Below, piece by piece: positions 18,897 through 27,180 of a DNA stretch of 64,000 bases. The DNA is from Flagellimonas profundi (GTDB lineage: Bacteria > Bacteroidota > Bacteroidia > Flavobacteriales > Flavobacteriaceae). Made by a program: the position numbers and the translations under genes. Below the pieces are notes generated by a model, which saw only the letters and a list, made by a program, of their open reading frames with translations, was not told the DNA's origin and did not search any database. Each line of letters starts with the position of its first letter. Positions within the stretch are counted from its first letter, which is position 1. The stretch spans positions 1,116,001-1,180,000 of the forward strand of contig NZ_JAFLNM010000001.1 of NCBI RefSeq assembly GCF_017313275.1. Direction: 5' to 3'.

Positions 18897-19657
18897 TCAA
18901 ACTCTTTAGGAACATCCGACAAAATCTTCTCAACGAAGGGAAGACAGGTAAATACCTGAAATATGCCCTGGGGGAAATCATATTGGTGGTGATAGGGATC
19001 TTGATCGCTCTGGCCATTAACAACTGGAACCAAAACAGAAGCAGTACAGCTTTGGCGAATCTTCATTTAAAAACGGTATCCCAAAATATCAAGGAAGATC
19101 TTGTTCAACTCAATTACATGCATAAGTTTACCGATACTACCTTAACGTATTCCAAGAAACTTGCCAGACAATTCCAGACATTGGATCCTGTAGACGATAA
19201 AACAACAAAGTATATGTTTTACCTTTTACTGGAAAAGTCGACATCGCCCAATAAAAGTGGTATGGAAACCATTAATAATTCAGGTGAATTATCCTTTGTG
19301 GATAAAAACATTCAGGATATGATCTTAAATTATTACACCACTCTTGATCATATTTTGGCTCGTGAAGAAATTTCCAATACGTTTATCAAGAATAGGTACG
19401 AACCCTATTTTTTTGAACATTACAGTTTTACCGTAAATCCAAAAACACGTTGGAAAACGGTTCAGGATTATTACAAAGAGGACCCACGAACACCTAAAGC
19501 CCTTGACAGCGCAGGTTTTTTAAACGACAATCCATTTGAGGCCATGGTTTTTGGAAGGCATTTTCAGATAAAACAACAACATGTGCTTTATAAAGAGGCG
19601 ATAGACCAGGCCAATCAGCTTTTATTAAAAATTAACGCCAATGATCAAGTTTTTTAG
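18893..19657 (+). CDS. DUF6090 family membrane protein, copy 2
   Basis: 254 residues, with the same amphipathic N-terminus and membrane helix (GEIILVVIGILIALAINNWN) as copy 1 but a diverged C-terminal domain. It overlaps copy 1 by 4 bp and copy 3 by 17 bp. The tandem, overlapping order suggests duplication followed by divergence of the soluble part. Function unknown. Confidence 0.82.
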   Translation: MIKLFRNIRQNLLNEGKTGKYLKYALGEIILVVIGILIALAINNWNQNRSSTALANLHLKTVSQNIKEDLVQLNYMHKFTDTTLTYSKKLARQFQTLDPVDDKTTKYMFYLLLEKSTSPNKSGMETINNSGELSFVDKNIQDMILNYYTTLDHILAREEISNTFIKNRYEPYFFEHYSFTVNPKTRWKTVQDYYKEDPRTPKALDSAGFLNDNPFEAMVFGRHFQIKQQHVLYKEAIDQANQLLLKINANDQVF

Positions 19658-19838
19658 GAACATCCGCAAATCGCTCCTCAACGAAGGTAAAACCGGTAAG
19701 TACCTGAAATATGCCCTGGGGGAAATTCTGTTGGTGGTGATCGGCATCTTGATCGCCCTGCAGATCAACAATTGGAACGAGAATCGAAAAAATGCCCGAA
19801 TGCCAATTAAAATGTTAAATCCGTCTGAATACATGTAA
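19641..19838 (+). pseudogene. truncated DUF6090 copy 3 (65 residues)
   Basis: Begins inside the end of copy 2 and encodes an intact DUF6090 N-terminus and membrane helix (GEILLVVIGILIALQINNWN), then stops after NARMPIKMLNPSEYM. About 190 residues of soluble domain are missing, and only 48 bp separate it from the next gene, so the remainder has been deleted. It may be a decayed copy or a functioning membrane-anchor peptide; the first is more likely. Confidence 0.7.
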
Positions 19839-19886
19839 CAGTTCAATGGATATGCAGTCTTATGGGTTCATCATCAAAAAACACAA

Positions 19887-20807
19887 GTGATACATTCAAT
19901 CAAAAGCCCAAAGAACATTGGATTGGTTCTGGCTACATTCACCTTCCTAATTACCTCATGTTCAAAGGATAATTCCAGCGAAGACCCGATCATCAATAAA
20001 TATCTGAATATACCCGACAATCATTTTGAAACGATTTTAATGGAACAGGGTATAGATTCCGATGGTATCGTGAATCAGCGCATGTTAAGGGCAGATGCCG
20101 AACAAGTGCATCGATTGGATTTAAACAGTAACAGTCACTTTGGTGAAATCGCAGACCTCACGGGAATCGAAGGATTTACAAATATTACTTTTCTATCGGT
20201 GGCTGGCCAAAACCTGAAAGACATCGATCTAAGTGCGAACACCCAATTGGACACCTTATATCTTCAGAACAATTACCTCACCTCTTTGGACTTGAGTAAG
20301 AATACCGATCTGATCATGGTCAATCTATTGGTAAACGAATTGACCGCCATTACCGGACTGGAGCAAGCAACCCGATTAAAGCGGTTGAACTTATCGTACA
20401 ACTACTTTGAGGATTTTAGCCTTACCAATGCATCCATTGAACATTTGCTGATGAGCGACAACCTTTTAACGACTTTTGATTCCTCTGGAGCACCCCATCT
20501 AAAAAGTATATTGTTGACCACCAATCAACTGAGCACGGTGGATTTAAGCTCCAATCCATCCTTGGAAACCGTGGTGATCTCCAATAATGCGTTGCAAAAC
20601 ATCAGTCTAGAGGACAATCCAAACCTGATGTATTTTTATGCCTCTTCCAATGTATTGAGCACTTTGGATGTAAGCCAAAATACTGCGCTTATCGATTTAC
20701 GAGTGGATAGAAACCCGGATTTAAGCTGCATCAAAATCCATAGCGGACAGGAAATACCTACGGTATTTTTATCCGAATATCAAGAACTCAACGAGCTTTG
20801 CAACTAA
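19887..20807 (+). CDS. leucine-rich repeat lipoprotein
   Basis: 306 residues from a GTG start. A lipoprotein signal (FLITSC, Cys at about 25) leads into leucine-rich repeats of about 20-22 residues, for example LSANTQLDTLYLQNNYLTSL and LSSNPSLETVVISNNALQNI, over about 60-290. A short Cys-containing cap (LSCIKIHSG) closes the solenoid. Such surface LRR proteins bind proteins or polysaccharides. It lies 48 bp after the truncated DUF6090 copy. Confidence 0.82.
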   Translation: MIHSIKSPKNIGLVLATFTFLITSCSKDNSSEDPIINKYLNIPDNHFETILMEQGIDSDGIVNQRMLRADAEQVHRLDLNSNSHFGEIADLTGIEGFTNITFLSVAGQNLKDIDLSANTQLDTLYLQNNYLTSLDLSKNTDLIMVNLLVNELTAITGLEQATRLKRLNLSYNYFEDFSLTNASIEHLLMSDNLLTTFDSSGAPHLKSILLTTNQLSTVDLSSNPSLETVVISNNALQNISLEDNPNLMYFYASSNVLSTLDVSQNTALIDLRVDRNPDLSCIKIHSGQEIPTVFLSEYQELNELCN

Positions 20808-20903
20808 ATGTTTCTCAAGTAACAACTCCATGATCATGTAAACGAACTTTTGTTTTTAACGGATATTTCGCCGAACTTGAAATCCTCTAAAAACATCAAC
20901 CCA

Positions 20904-22580
20904 TTGAAAACAACCACCACCCTCCTCTCCTTGGTAATGCTGTTCTTGCTCAGCTGCCAAACCGATACAAAAGAAAGTACCGCGGAAACCTCGACCAAAA
21001 CCGAAAATTTCACCACCAACGATTACCAAGATCTAGTGGCCCTGTTCAAGGAATGGAGAACCTTCGAAAATCCTCCGCTGTTGAATGGAGCTCCCGATTA
21101 CCGAGCGGAAACCTTCGAGAAGCGTTGGCCCAAGTTCAAGGAGCTGCAATCACAACTACAGGCTATCGACACCACCGATTGGTCCGTGGAGAACCAAGTG
21201 GATTGGATGATCGTTTGGGCCGAAATGAACGGGTATGACTTTAACCAACGCGTATTACAACCTTGGGTCCGCGATCCCGCTTATTACAAAGTGGTTTGGG
21301 AATACAAAAGCGATGTGCCCGCCCACGAAGGGCCCACCAATCACGGTACTACGGAACTATGGACCTATACCTTCCCCTTATCCGAGGAGGAACGGGCTAG
21401 GCTCCTGACCGACCTACAGGTAATTCCACCCTTTTATGCCCAGGCCAAGAAAAACCTGACCGGGAACGCCCGCGATCTATGGATCACCGGTATTCGGGAT
21501 ATCCAAAACCAGAGCGTGGTACTCACCGACTTAAAAAAGAACGATGCCGTTACCAACGATGCCGAACTGGTGGCCGTTATCGATGAGGGTATAGCTGCTA
21601 CCAACGACCTTGTTCAATGGCTGCAGGCCGAATCCGAATCCAAAACCGGCCCTTCGGGCATTGGGAAGGATAATTACACCTGGTATTTGCAACATGTGCA
21701 CTTGGTGCCGTTGACTTGGGAAGATGAGGTCATGATCCTAAAACGGGAGCTCGCCCGGGCGTGGGCCTCCTTGAAATTGGTGGAGCACAACAACAGGAAG
21801 CTACCGGAACTGGAAGCAGTGGACTCCCCCGAAGCCTATGATAACATGGCTGATGTTTCTGCCAAAAGCTTGATGGACTTTTTGGCGCAACAGGACATTG
21901 TTACCGTAAAACCGTATTTTGATCCCGCCCTACGCGAGCATTTGGGGGAATTTATCCCCAAGGAAAAACGTAATTTCTTCGAGATCGGCGAGCATTACGA
22001 TGCCAGGCCCCTCTACTCCCATTTTTACCATTGGTTTGAACTGGCGCGCATGGATATTGAGCCCCATAAAAGTGAGATACGGAAAGGCCCCTTGTTGTAC
22101 AACATTTGGGATTCCAGAAACGAAGGGACCGCCACGGCCGTGGAAGAAATGTTTATGCAGGCCGGTCTGTACAACGATAGCCCAAGGGCCAAGGAGATCG
22201 TATACATTATGATCGCGCAGCGTGCGGCCAGAGGTTTGGGCTCGTTATATGCCCACGCCAACGAAATGACCATGGAAGAGGCCGGGGGCATCCACAGCGA
22301 ATACACCCCGCGTGGTTGGATGAAGACCGAAAAAGAGCTACTCATTTTTGAGCAACATCTCTATTTGCGGCAACCCGGGTACGGAACAAGTTATATTACC
22401 GGTAAATATCTGTTGGAAACCGCCCTGGCCGATTATGCCCGACTGCAAGAGCTGCAGGGCGAACCCTTTGTAGTAAAGGACTTTTTTGATACGTTGAACA
22501 GCATTGGGAACATCCCTATTTCGTTGGGGCATTGGCAAATGACGGGCTCCAAGGAGCATTTAAAGCCCATTATAGAGTAA
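20904..22580 (+). CDS. DUF885-like lipoprotein, possible metalloprotease
   Basis: About 558 residues. The reading frame is open from TTG at 20850, but TTG at 20904 gives a normal lipoprotein signal (LVMLFLLSC) and is preferred; no ATG fits. The C-terminal half resembles DUF885-type proteins, with a helical HExxH-less architecture: [16 protein letters not shown] takes the place of the EGWALY segment and [15 protein letters not shown] matches the family PGQA.SY.IG pattern. The loss of the usual residues makes peptidase activity uncertain. Followed by a long heptad-repeat array. Confidence 0.65.
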   Translation: MKTTTTLLSLVMLFLLSCQTDTKESTAETSTKTENFTTNDYQDLVALFKEWRTFENPPLLNGAPDYRAETFEKRWPKFKELQSQLQAIDTTDWSVENQVDWMIVWAEMNGYDFNQRVLQPWVRDPAYYKVVWEYKSDVPAHEGPTNHGTTELWTYTFPLSEEERARLLTDLQVIPPFYAQAKKNLTGNARDLWITGIRDIQNQSVVLTDLKKNDAVTNDAELVAVIDEGIAATNDLVQWLQAESESKTGPSGIGKDNYTWYLQHVHLVPLTWEDEVMILKRELARAWASLKLVEHNNRKLPELEAVDSPEAYDNMADVSAKSLMDFLAQQDIVTVKPYFDPALREHLGEFIPKEKRNFFEIGEHYDARPLYSHFYHWFELARMDIEPHKSEIRKGPLLYNIWDSRNEGTATAVEEMFMQAGLYNDSPRAKEIVYIMIAQRAARGLGSLYAHANEMTMEEAGGIHSEYTPRGWMKTEKELLIFEQHLYLRQPGYGTSYITGKYLLETALADYARLQELQGEPFVVKDFFDTLNSIGNIPISLGHWQMTGSKEHLKPIIE

Positions 22581-22616
22581 ACGCAGCATAAAACAAAAGG
22601 AAAGAGGGCCGTACAA

Positions 22617-22916
22617 GGCCCTCCCACCCTTTACCCATCAACCCATCACCCTTTCACCCTTTCACCCTTTCACCTTTCACCCATCACCTTTCACCCATCA
22701 CCCATCACCCTTCACCCATAACCCTTCACCCATAACCCTTCACCCTTCACCCTCAACCCATCACCTATAACCTATAACCTATAACCTTTCACTTTCACCT
22801 TCACCCTTCAACCCATCACCCATCACCCTTCACCCTTCACCCTTCACCCATCACCCTTCACCCATCACCCTTCACCCTTCACCTTTCACCTTTAACCCAT
22901 CAACCTCCCACCCGCA
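22617..22916. repeat. degenerate heptanucleotide tandem array 1
   Basis: About 300 bp, some 40 units of 7 bp, chiefly CACCCAT, CACCCTT, CACCTTT, AACCCAT and AACCTAT. The minus strand reads as GGG-N4 repeats (GGGTGATGGGTGAAGGGTGA), a canonical G-quadruplex spacing. It fills most of the 420-bp gap between the DUF885-like gene and the Met-rich gene; 22581-22616 and 22917-23000 show no gene. Confidence 0.88.
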
Positions 22917-23000
22917 CCAATTTCATGCCGTAAAATTTCATAAACCTATTGATATTCAGTAACTTTAATGTAGTTGATTGAGATTTTGAAATAAAATCAG

Positions 23001-23420
23001 ATGATTATGGATATAAAATTTAATTCAGCAGTGATTTTGGCACTCACATGTATTCTTGTGGGGTGTTCACAGGCACAAAACCAAAGTGCCGAGGAGCTAT
23101 TAAGGGATCCCAATATGCAGGATGCCATTATGGAAAACATTGCCAGCGACCATCAAATGATGATGAACATGATGGGGCATATGGTAAATAATGAACATGC
23201 GATGCAAATGATGGCGCAAAACCAAGATATGATGCATAGCATGATGGGAAACAGGCAGGCCATGATGAACATGATGATGAAGGACAGCACATTTTCCAAT
23301 ATGATGATGGGCAATATGCTGGAAATGATGGAGCAGGATTCCGCTTTTGGCAGCAGAATGTCCCATAGGATGATGGGCAACCAACACATGATGGACATGA
23401 TGGACATGATGGAACATTAA
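23001..23420 (+). CDS. methionine-rich lipoprotein, probable copper-binding
   Basis: 139 residues, of which 37 are Met, mostly in MM and MMM clusters spaced with His and Asn (HQMMMNMMGHM, QAMMNMMMKD, MSHRMMGNQHMM). A lipoprotein signal (ILVGC, Cys at about 22) exports it to the periplasm or outer membrane. Met/His clusters bind Cu(I) and Ag(I) in proteins such as CusF, PcoC and CopC relatives, so copper handling is a reasonable inference. The next gene encodes a SHOCT protein of the type found in metal-resistance clusters. Confidence 0.75.
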   Translation: MIMDIKFNSAVILALTCILVGCSQAQNQSAEELLRDPNMQDAIMENIASDHQMMMNMMGHMVNNEHAMQMMAQNQDMMHSMMGNRQAMMNMMMKDSTFSNMMMGNMLEMMEQDSAFGSRMSHRMMGNQHMMDMMDMMEH

Positions 23421-23482
23421 AATGGTTGGCGTAGCACACACAATTTCCAACGTATGGACAAAAGCAGTAAAACAACAATGCC

Positions 23483-23707
23483 ATGCATGATTTCAACTGG
23501 CATAATTGGGGCTCGGGCATGATGTGGTTTATTTGGATTCCGCTGATTCTTGTTGGCGTGTGGATCATTCTTAAGCTCATGAAAACCAATGGGTTCAACG
23601 AGCAAAAAAAGGAATCACCGTTGGAGATCCTCAAAAGAAGATATGCCAACGGTGAGATCTCCACGCAAGAATATGAGCAGCGGAAAAAGATGATCGAGAA
23701 GGATTGA
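23483..23707 (+). CDS. SHOCT domain membrane protein
   Basis: 74 residues: an N-terminal segment MHDFNWHNWGSGMMW, one membrane helix (about 14-31), and a C-terminal SHOCT domain (PLEILKRRYANGEISTQEYE). Such small proteins accompany heavy-metal transporters and Met/His-rich proteins in Bacteroidota. It lies 62 bp after the Met-rich lipoprotein gene. The exact role is unknown. Confidence 0.82.
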   Translation: MHDFNWHNWGSGMMWFIWIPLILVGVWIILKLMKTNGFNEQKKESPLEILKRRYANGEISTQEYEQRKKMIEKD

Positions 23708-23780
23708 GGGATGTGGCCCAATGCCTTAAGGTAGGCGATGCTGTAAACGATTACGTTGTCGCCCTGGTCGGCTTATGGCC

Positions 23781-23905
23781 CACCCTTTCACCCATCACCA
23801 TTCACCCTTCACCCATCACCCATCACCCATCACCCATCACCCATCACCATTCACCCTTCACCCATCACCCATCACCCATCACCCTTCACCCTTCGCCCTT
23901 TCCCC
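23781..23905. repeat. degenerate heptanucleotide tandem array 2
   Basis: About 125 bp of the same 7-bp family as array 1 (CACCCAT, CACCATT, CACCCTT), same orientation, 860 bp downstream. The longest homogeneous stretches are runs of five and three CACCCAT-type units. The minus strand again has GGG every 7 bases. It overlaps the 3' end of the minus-strand ORF 23872-24177. Confidence 0.88.
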
Positions 23906-24177
23906 GTCTCACCAACAACCTCCTCAATACACTCCCACAGTACTTTAACACTGAAGAGCGCATACTTTTCTTTTTCATCAATAGGTTCGTTGGAAAAATA
24001 CACGGCAATATCGTGCAGCAGTTTTAGGGATTTTACCAGATCGGGACCATCCAAATAATTGGCGTAGTCCAACAATTGTACTTGGGCCGGGGTAAGCATT
24101 TGGGAAATTTTGGGAGCGCTTTGCGCCTCCGCGCTACTGCCTTTTGGGCAGTTTTCTTGACCTTTTGAGTGTAGCAT
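23872..24177 (-). CDS. hypothetical protein with repeat-derived C-terminus
   Basis: 101 residues from ATG 24177, not recognised. The body (QMLTPAQVQLLDYANYLDG, then VLWECIEEVVGET) looks helical and cytoplasmic. The last ten residues (GRRVKGDG) and the TGA stop are encoded by heptad array 2, as if the array had grown into or replaced the original 3' end. The start codon overlaps a 9-bp sequence that recurs upstream. It could be a truncated remnant of a larger gene. Confidence 0.45.
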   Translation of the reverse strand: MLHSKGQENCPKGSSAEAQSAPKISQMLTPAQVQLLDYANYLDGPDLVKSLKLLHDIAVYFSNEPIDEKEKYALFSVKVLWECIEEVVGETGKGRRVKGDG

Positions 24178-24537
24178 AACAAAAGAAAATTAAGTTAAAT
24201 TGAGGACAGGTCACTGCTACACTCATCAAAGCGGTGCCTTGAAGGTCTGGGGACTTTCACCCTTTTGCCTGTCCTTTAATTATTCAAATGAGGTTGGATA
24301 GGACACCTTAATTTCGATAAGTGTAGCACTCCAAATATACACCTTATCTGGAAATGGAAAAACTGGAGTTCGTTGATAACTTCTTACAACTAGGCAGGTT
24401 ACCTTATTGTTTTTGAAGGAAATTTCGGTGATATTAGGGGGCTAATGGTTAGAAATATCGGTAATACTCCTATTTCGGGGATAAGGGATGGGTTTTACAT
24501 TCCTAGAAATAAGTTATGTAGCATTTGAAAACAAAAG
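24178..24537. other. 360-bp intergenic region with repeated AGTGTAGCA
   Basis: No gene was found. The 9-mer AGTGTAGCA occurs at 24168-24176 and 24320-24328 and inverted (TGCTACACT) at 24215-24223; TGTAGCA recurs at 24518-24524 just before the next gene. A second inverted pair, AGGACAGG (24203-24210) and CCTGTCCT (24268-24275), crosses the first. This may be regulatory or a remnant of a mobile element end. Confidence 0.4.
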
Positions 24538-25479
24538 ATGAGTAAAATAATTAAAAAGTTTTGGGATTTAGACGAAAAAGAATTCAATAGAAAAATTGTT
24601 TCTCAAGTTGAATTCTACACGGCGCTCAAAAGTGCAGATGACTTTAAAAATTTTGTTTATTGGCCTAATGAGTTAAGCCCTAAAGAAAAGCACGAATACA
24701 AAATTGAAAATAAAACTTTTACCAATTGTAGTTTCGCTTTCACTAAATTTGAGAATATAATTTTTCAAAATTGTAAATTCTATAATTGCAAATTTAATCA
24801 CTCGATAATTAAGGATTGTAGGTTTCACGATTGTAACTTTCAATATGTGAATATGTTTAAAGTTACAGTCAAAAAGACTTATATAGAACCAAATTCTTTT
24901 AGGAATATAATACCAAACATAAGAGACTTTATCGGTTGTGTTACTAACGCGAATATGTGCGTTACTTTTTTTCAAGAAATACTTGACAATTCAAAAGACG
25001 AAGGACAACCAGAGCATACAAAACAGGCAGATTATCATTTCAGAAAATGGAAAGGCCTAAATTATATTCAAAAAAAGTTTAAGCCCGAGAAAGATAGCAG
25101 AAGAACATCTAATTGGATGTTTATTAAAAAGTTTTTTCCAAATTTAAGTCTTTACCTTTTAACGGGTTACGGCTACAGAATACCAAACTTTCTCATAGTC
25201 TTTATAGCGGGTTTTAGCTTCTTTGCATATAAAAATCACTTAAATTGGAAAGGTTATGGCCTTAAACAAAAAGATTTGTCAATAGATGTATTTGACCCAA
25301 TAGAACCCAATATAAGTTCAACACTTTATTACACTTTAGATTGCACAACTAAGCTTATTGACTCTCAATTTCAAGCCACTACAACTTTTGGAATGGGGTG
25401 GCTTACCGCACAGAGTTTATTTGGCTTCCTTCTATTAAGTGCTTTAATCACTATTATTCTAAACAAATTTGTAAGATGA
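24538..25479 (+). CDS. pentapeptide-repeat protein with ion-channel-like C-terminus
   Basis: 313 residues. Residues about 60-105 are pentapeptide-like repeats (FENIIFQNCKFYNCKFNHSI). LYLLTGYGYRIPNFLIVFIA (206-225) leads into membrane helix 1, and a pore-loop-like segment (STLYYTLDCTTKL, 261-273) and helix 2 (about 286-308) follow. This order matches pentapeptide proteins fused to a two-helix ion channel module, but the K+ filter TxGYG is not present in the pore segment. AT-rich. The stop overlaps the ATG of the next gene by 4 bp, so the two act together. Function unknown; membrane effector is an inference. Confidence 0.65.
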   Translation: MSKIIKKFWDLDEKEFNRKIVSQVEFYTALKSADDFKNFVYWPNELSPKEKHEYKIENKTFTNCSFAFTKFENIIFQNCKFYNCKFNHSIIKDCRFHDCNFQYVNMFKVTVKKTYIEPNSFRNIIPNIRDFIGCVTNANMCVTFFQEILDNSKDEGQPEHTKQADYHFRKWKGLNYIQKKFKPEKDSRRTSNWMFIKKFFPNLSLYLLTGYGYRIPNFLIVFIAGFSFFAYKNHLNWKGYGLKQKDLSIDVFDPIEPNISSTLYYTLDCTTKLIDSQFQATTTFGMGWLTAQSLFGFLLLSALITIILNKFVR

Positions 25480-26387
25480 AAAATTATAGTATAGCAATAT
25501 TTGGTAGTTCTTTAAGGTCAGACTTTGATAAATACAGCGATAAGGATTTATTAATTGTAGCAGATGATTATGAAACTATGGAGAACTTAACAAAAATCTA
25601 TTCAAAAGATGATTGGTCTATCTCTTTCTATACATACTCAAAACTTAAATATCTGTCAGAAAACGGCAGCCTATTTATAAAACATTTACAAAAAGAGTCG
25701 AAAATCATTATTGATAAAGATGATAGATTAAAAGATATATTAAATGAATTTATTCCAAAGAATAATTATGAAAAGGACATTAAAGATTGTGAGAGTTATT
25801 TTGACATAATTAAGACAGTGCCTAAAACTACTTTAGGTTATGCGTGGTTTTGTGATAGTCTTTTTGTTGGATTAAGGAATTATTTGGTTTTTAAAAATGC
25901 CGAAGATGGAATTTTTGAATTTTCATTTATAAAACTGCTGAAAAGATTGAAAGAGCAAAGATTAATAAATCAGTCTGACATTAATATATTAAGAGAATTA
26001 AGAGTTGTAAAAAGAAATTATAGAGAAGAAATTCTTGACGAGTTACCATCATTGGACTTCATAAAAAAAGTAATACCAATTGCAAAAGGTTTAGGAATTT
26101 TAGAATCTGTAAAGTTTGTCAATTCACAAAAATTTCAAAATATCATTGAAAAATCGATTATCAAGAGAAATTTTAATCCTTATCAAAGATTAAGATTGGT
26201 AGAAGGTTATTATTGCTCGCAAGCATTGAATATTCCAGAATTGAAAAAAATCATTAGTAATCCCCAATTTTATGCTTGTAAAATGAAAGATAATGATTTT
26301 ACCCTCAATTTGATATCGGAAATAAAAAAACGCCCCACAAAAATGTGTTTAAGTAATAGCGGCTTAAGTGGCAAAACCAAAGTATAA
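25476..26387 (+). CDS. minimal-type nucleotidyltransferase domain protein
   Basis: 303 residues from ATG 25476, chosen because it begins directly with the domain (MKNYSIAIFGSSLRSDFDKY) and overlaps the previous stop; the open frame extends 78 bp upstream. Motif GSSLRSDFDKYSDKDLLIV (10-28) is the nucleotidyltransferase GS...DxD signature, with D22 and D24. The third acidic residue usual for catalysis is not evident (WSISFYTY in its place). Residues about 95-200 form a helical, HEPN-like region. AT-rich. Related MNT proteins act as antitoxins or AMP-transferases. Confidence 0.68.
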   Translation: MKNYSIAIFGSSLRSDFDKYSDKDLLIVADDYETMENLTKIYSKDDWSISFYTYSKLKYLSENGSLFIKHLQKESKIIIDKDDRLKDILNEFIPKNNYEKDIKDCESYFDIIKTVPKTTLGYAWFCDSLFVGLRNYLVFKNAEDGIFEFSFIKLLKRLKEQRLINQSDINILRELRVVKRNYREEILDELPSLDFIKKVIPIAKGLGILESVKFVNSQKFQNIIEKSIIKRNFNPYQRLRLVEGYYCSQALNIPELKKIISNPQFYACKMKDNDFTLNLISEIKKRPTKMCLSNSGLSGKTKV

Positions 26388-26399
26388 TTATGAAACGAA

Positions 26400-26459
26400 G
26401 GTCTGCGCTAAACTAAAAAGCTAGTGAGTAGGAATCCTCTATTACTCATACACTAGACC
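26400..26459. other. imperfect hairpin between NTase and HEPN genes
   Basis: GGTC (26400-26403) pairs with GACC (26456-26459), and inside it CTAGTGAGTA (26421-26430) pairs imperfectly with TACTCATACACTAG (26443-26456). There is no T-run, so it is not a clean terminator. It may be an unrelated attC-like or RNA element. Confidence 0.4.
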
Positions 26460-26483
26460 GCTACCTCCAATGGGAAAACAACT

Positions 26484-27176
26484 ATGTCAATAAGAAGTAG
26501 ATTTAAAGGAAGTAAGTATTGGGCTCTTCAAAGTTCAAGGATTATTTATGACTTTAAGTTTGACCCAATCAAGGCATATTTAGAAAGCACGGAGGAAATG
26601 ATTCTTCAACAAGAAAAAAAACTAGCGGAAAAATATAATAAATGGAATGAAAAGCACGGAAATAAACCTGAAATGCCAAGCGCATTCGATGTTTATGAAA
26701 TGGACATTTTAAACAGTTCTGAATTTCCCAATATTCTAAATCAATCCGTTTATCTTACTATTTACTCGACTTTTGAAAATGAATTTTTTAAACTGTGTGA
26801 ATGGTGTCGAAGAGCGGAGAATATTAAAATCGGACCCAAAGACATCAAAGACCTAAATTATATCGGACAATGTAGAAAATTCGTTATGAAAGTGTTGGAT
26901 GTGAATTTGGATAATCTAAATGAAAAATGGGCTGAAATAAGAAAATATCAAATAATTAGAAATTCAATCGCTCATAATAATGGAGTAATAAAATCAGCAA
27001 ATCAAGATATTTTGAATTTTATTAATTCCTCGAATGGAATATCATTTGATATGGAAGAATCCAGAATTAAAATAGAATCAATCGAATTTTTGAAAACTCT
27101 GATTAATAAACTGACCGATTTTCTTTCTGAAACTGCTGAACAAATAATAGAAAGGAAAGATAGCACCCGCAAATAA
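26484..27176 (+). CDS. HEPN-like protein with RxxxxH motif
   Basis: 230 residues, helical, no signal or membrane segment. IRKYQIIRNSIAHNNG (152-167) gives R159-N-S-I-A-H164, the Rx4-6H motif of HEPN RNases, and the preceding SVYLTIYSTFENEFFKLCEW matches the first helices of RiboL-PSP-HEPN/MAE_28990-type proteins. HEPN proteins often act as RNase toxins in defence and toxin-antitoxin pairs. The nucleotidyltransferase gene is 96 bp upstream, but a hairpin and a gap separate them. Its 3' end abuts the first cassette repeat. Confidence 0.62.
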   Translation: MSIRSRFKGSKYWALQSSRIIYDFKFDPIKAYLESTEEMILQQEKKLAEKYNKWNEKHGNKPEMPSAFDVYEMDILNSSEFPNILNQSVYLTIYSTFENEFFKLCEWCRRAENIKIGPKDIKDLNYIGQCRKFVMKVLDVNLDNLNEKWAEIRKYQIIRNSIAHNNGVIKSANQDILNFINSSNGISFDMEESRIKIESIEFLKTLINKLTDFLSETAEQIIERKDSTRK

Positions 27177-27180
27177 TAAA

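Noticed and set aside
23100..23721. Minus-strand His- and Cys-rich frames opposite the Met-rich gene
   Set aside because: ATG clusters read backwards give His (CAT); a mirror effect of the real gene.
22617..23905. Heptad arrays as a CRISPR array
   Set aside because: Units are 7 bp and contiguous, with no spacers and no cas genes.
23704..24058. Plus-strand reading frames of 100-107 residues across heptad array 2
   Set aside because: They are His/Pro/Ser/Thr repeats from translating the array; no start signal or domain.
25160..25190. TGYG at residues 209-212 as a potassium filter
   Set aside because: It lies before the first membrane helix, not between the two helices; the LTGYGYRIP pattern is the usual linker of the family.
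25476..26387. CBASS-type CD-NTase
   Set aside because: The motif fits minimal nucleotidyltransferases, the third acidic residue is missing and no Cap genes lie nearby.
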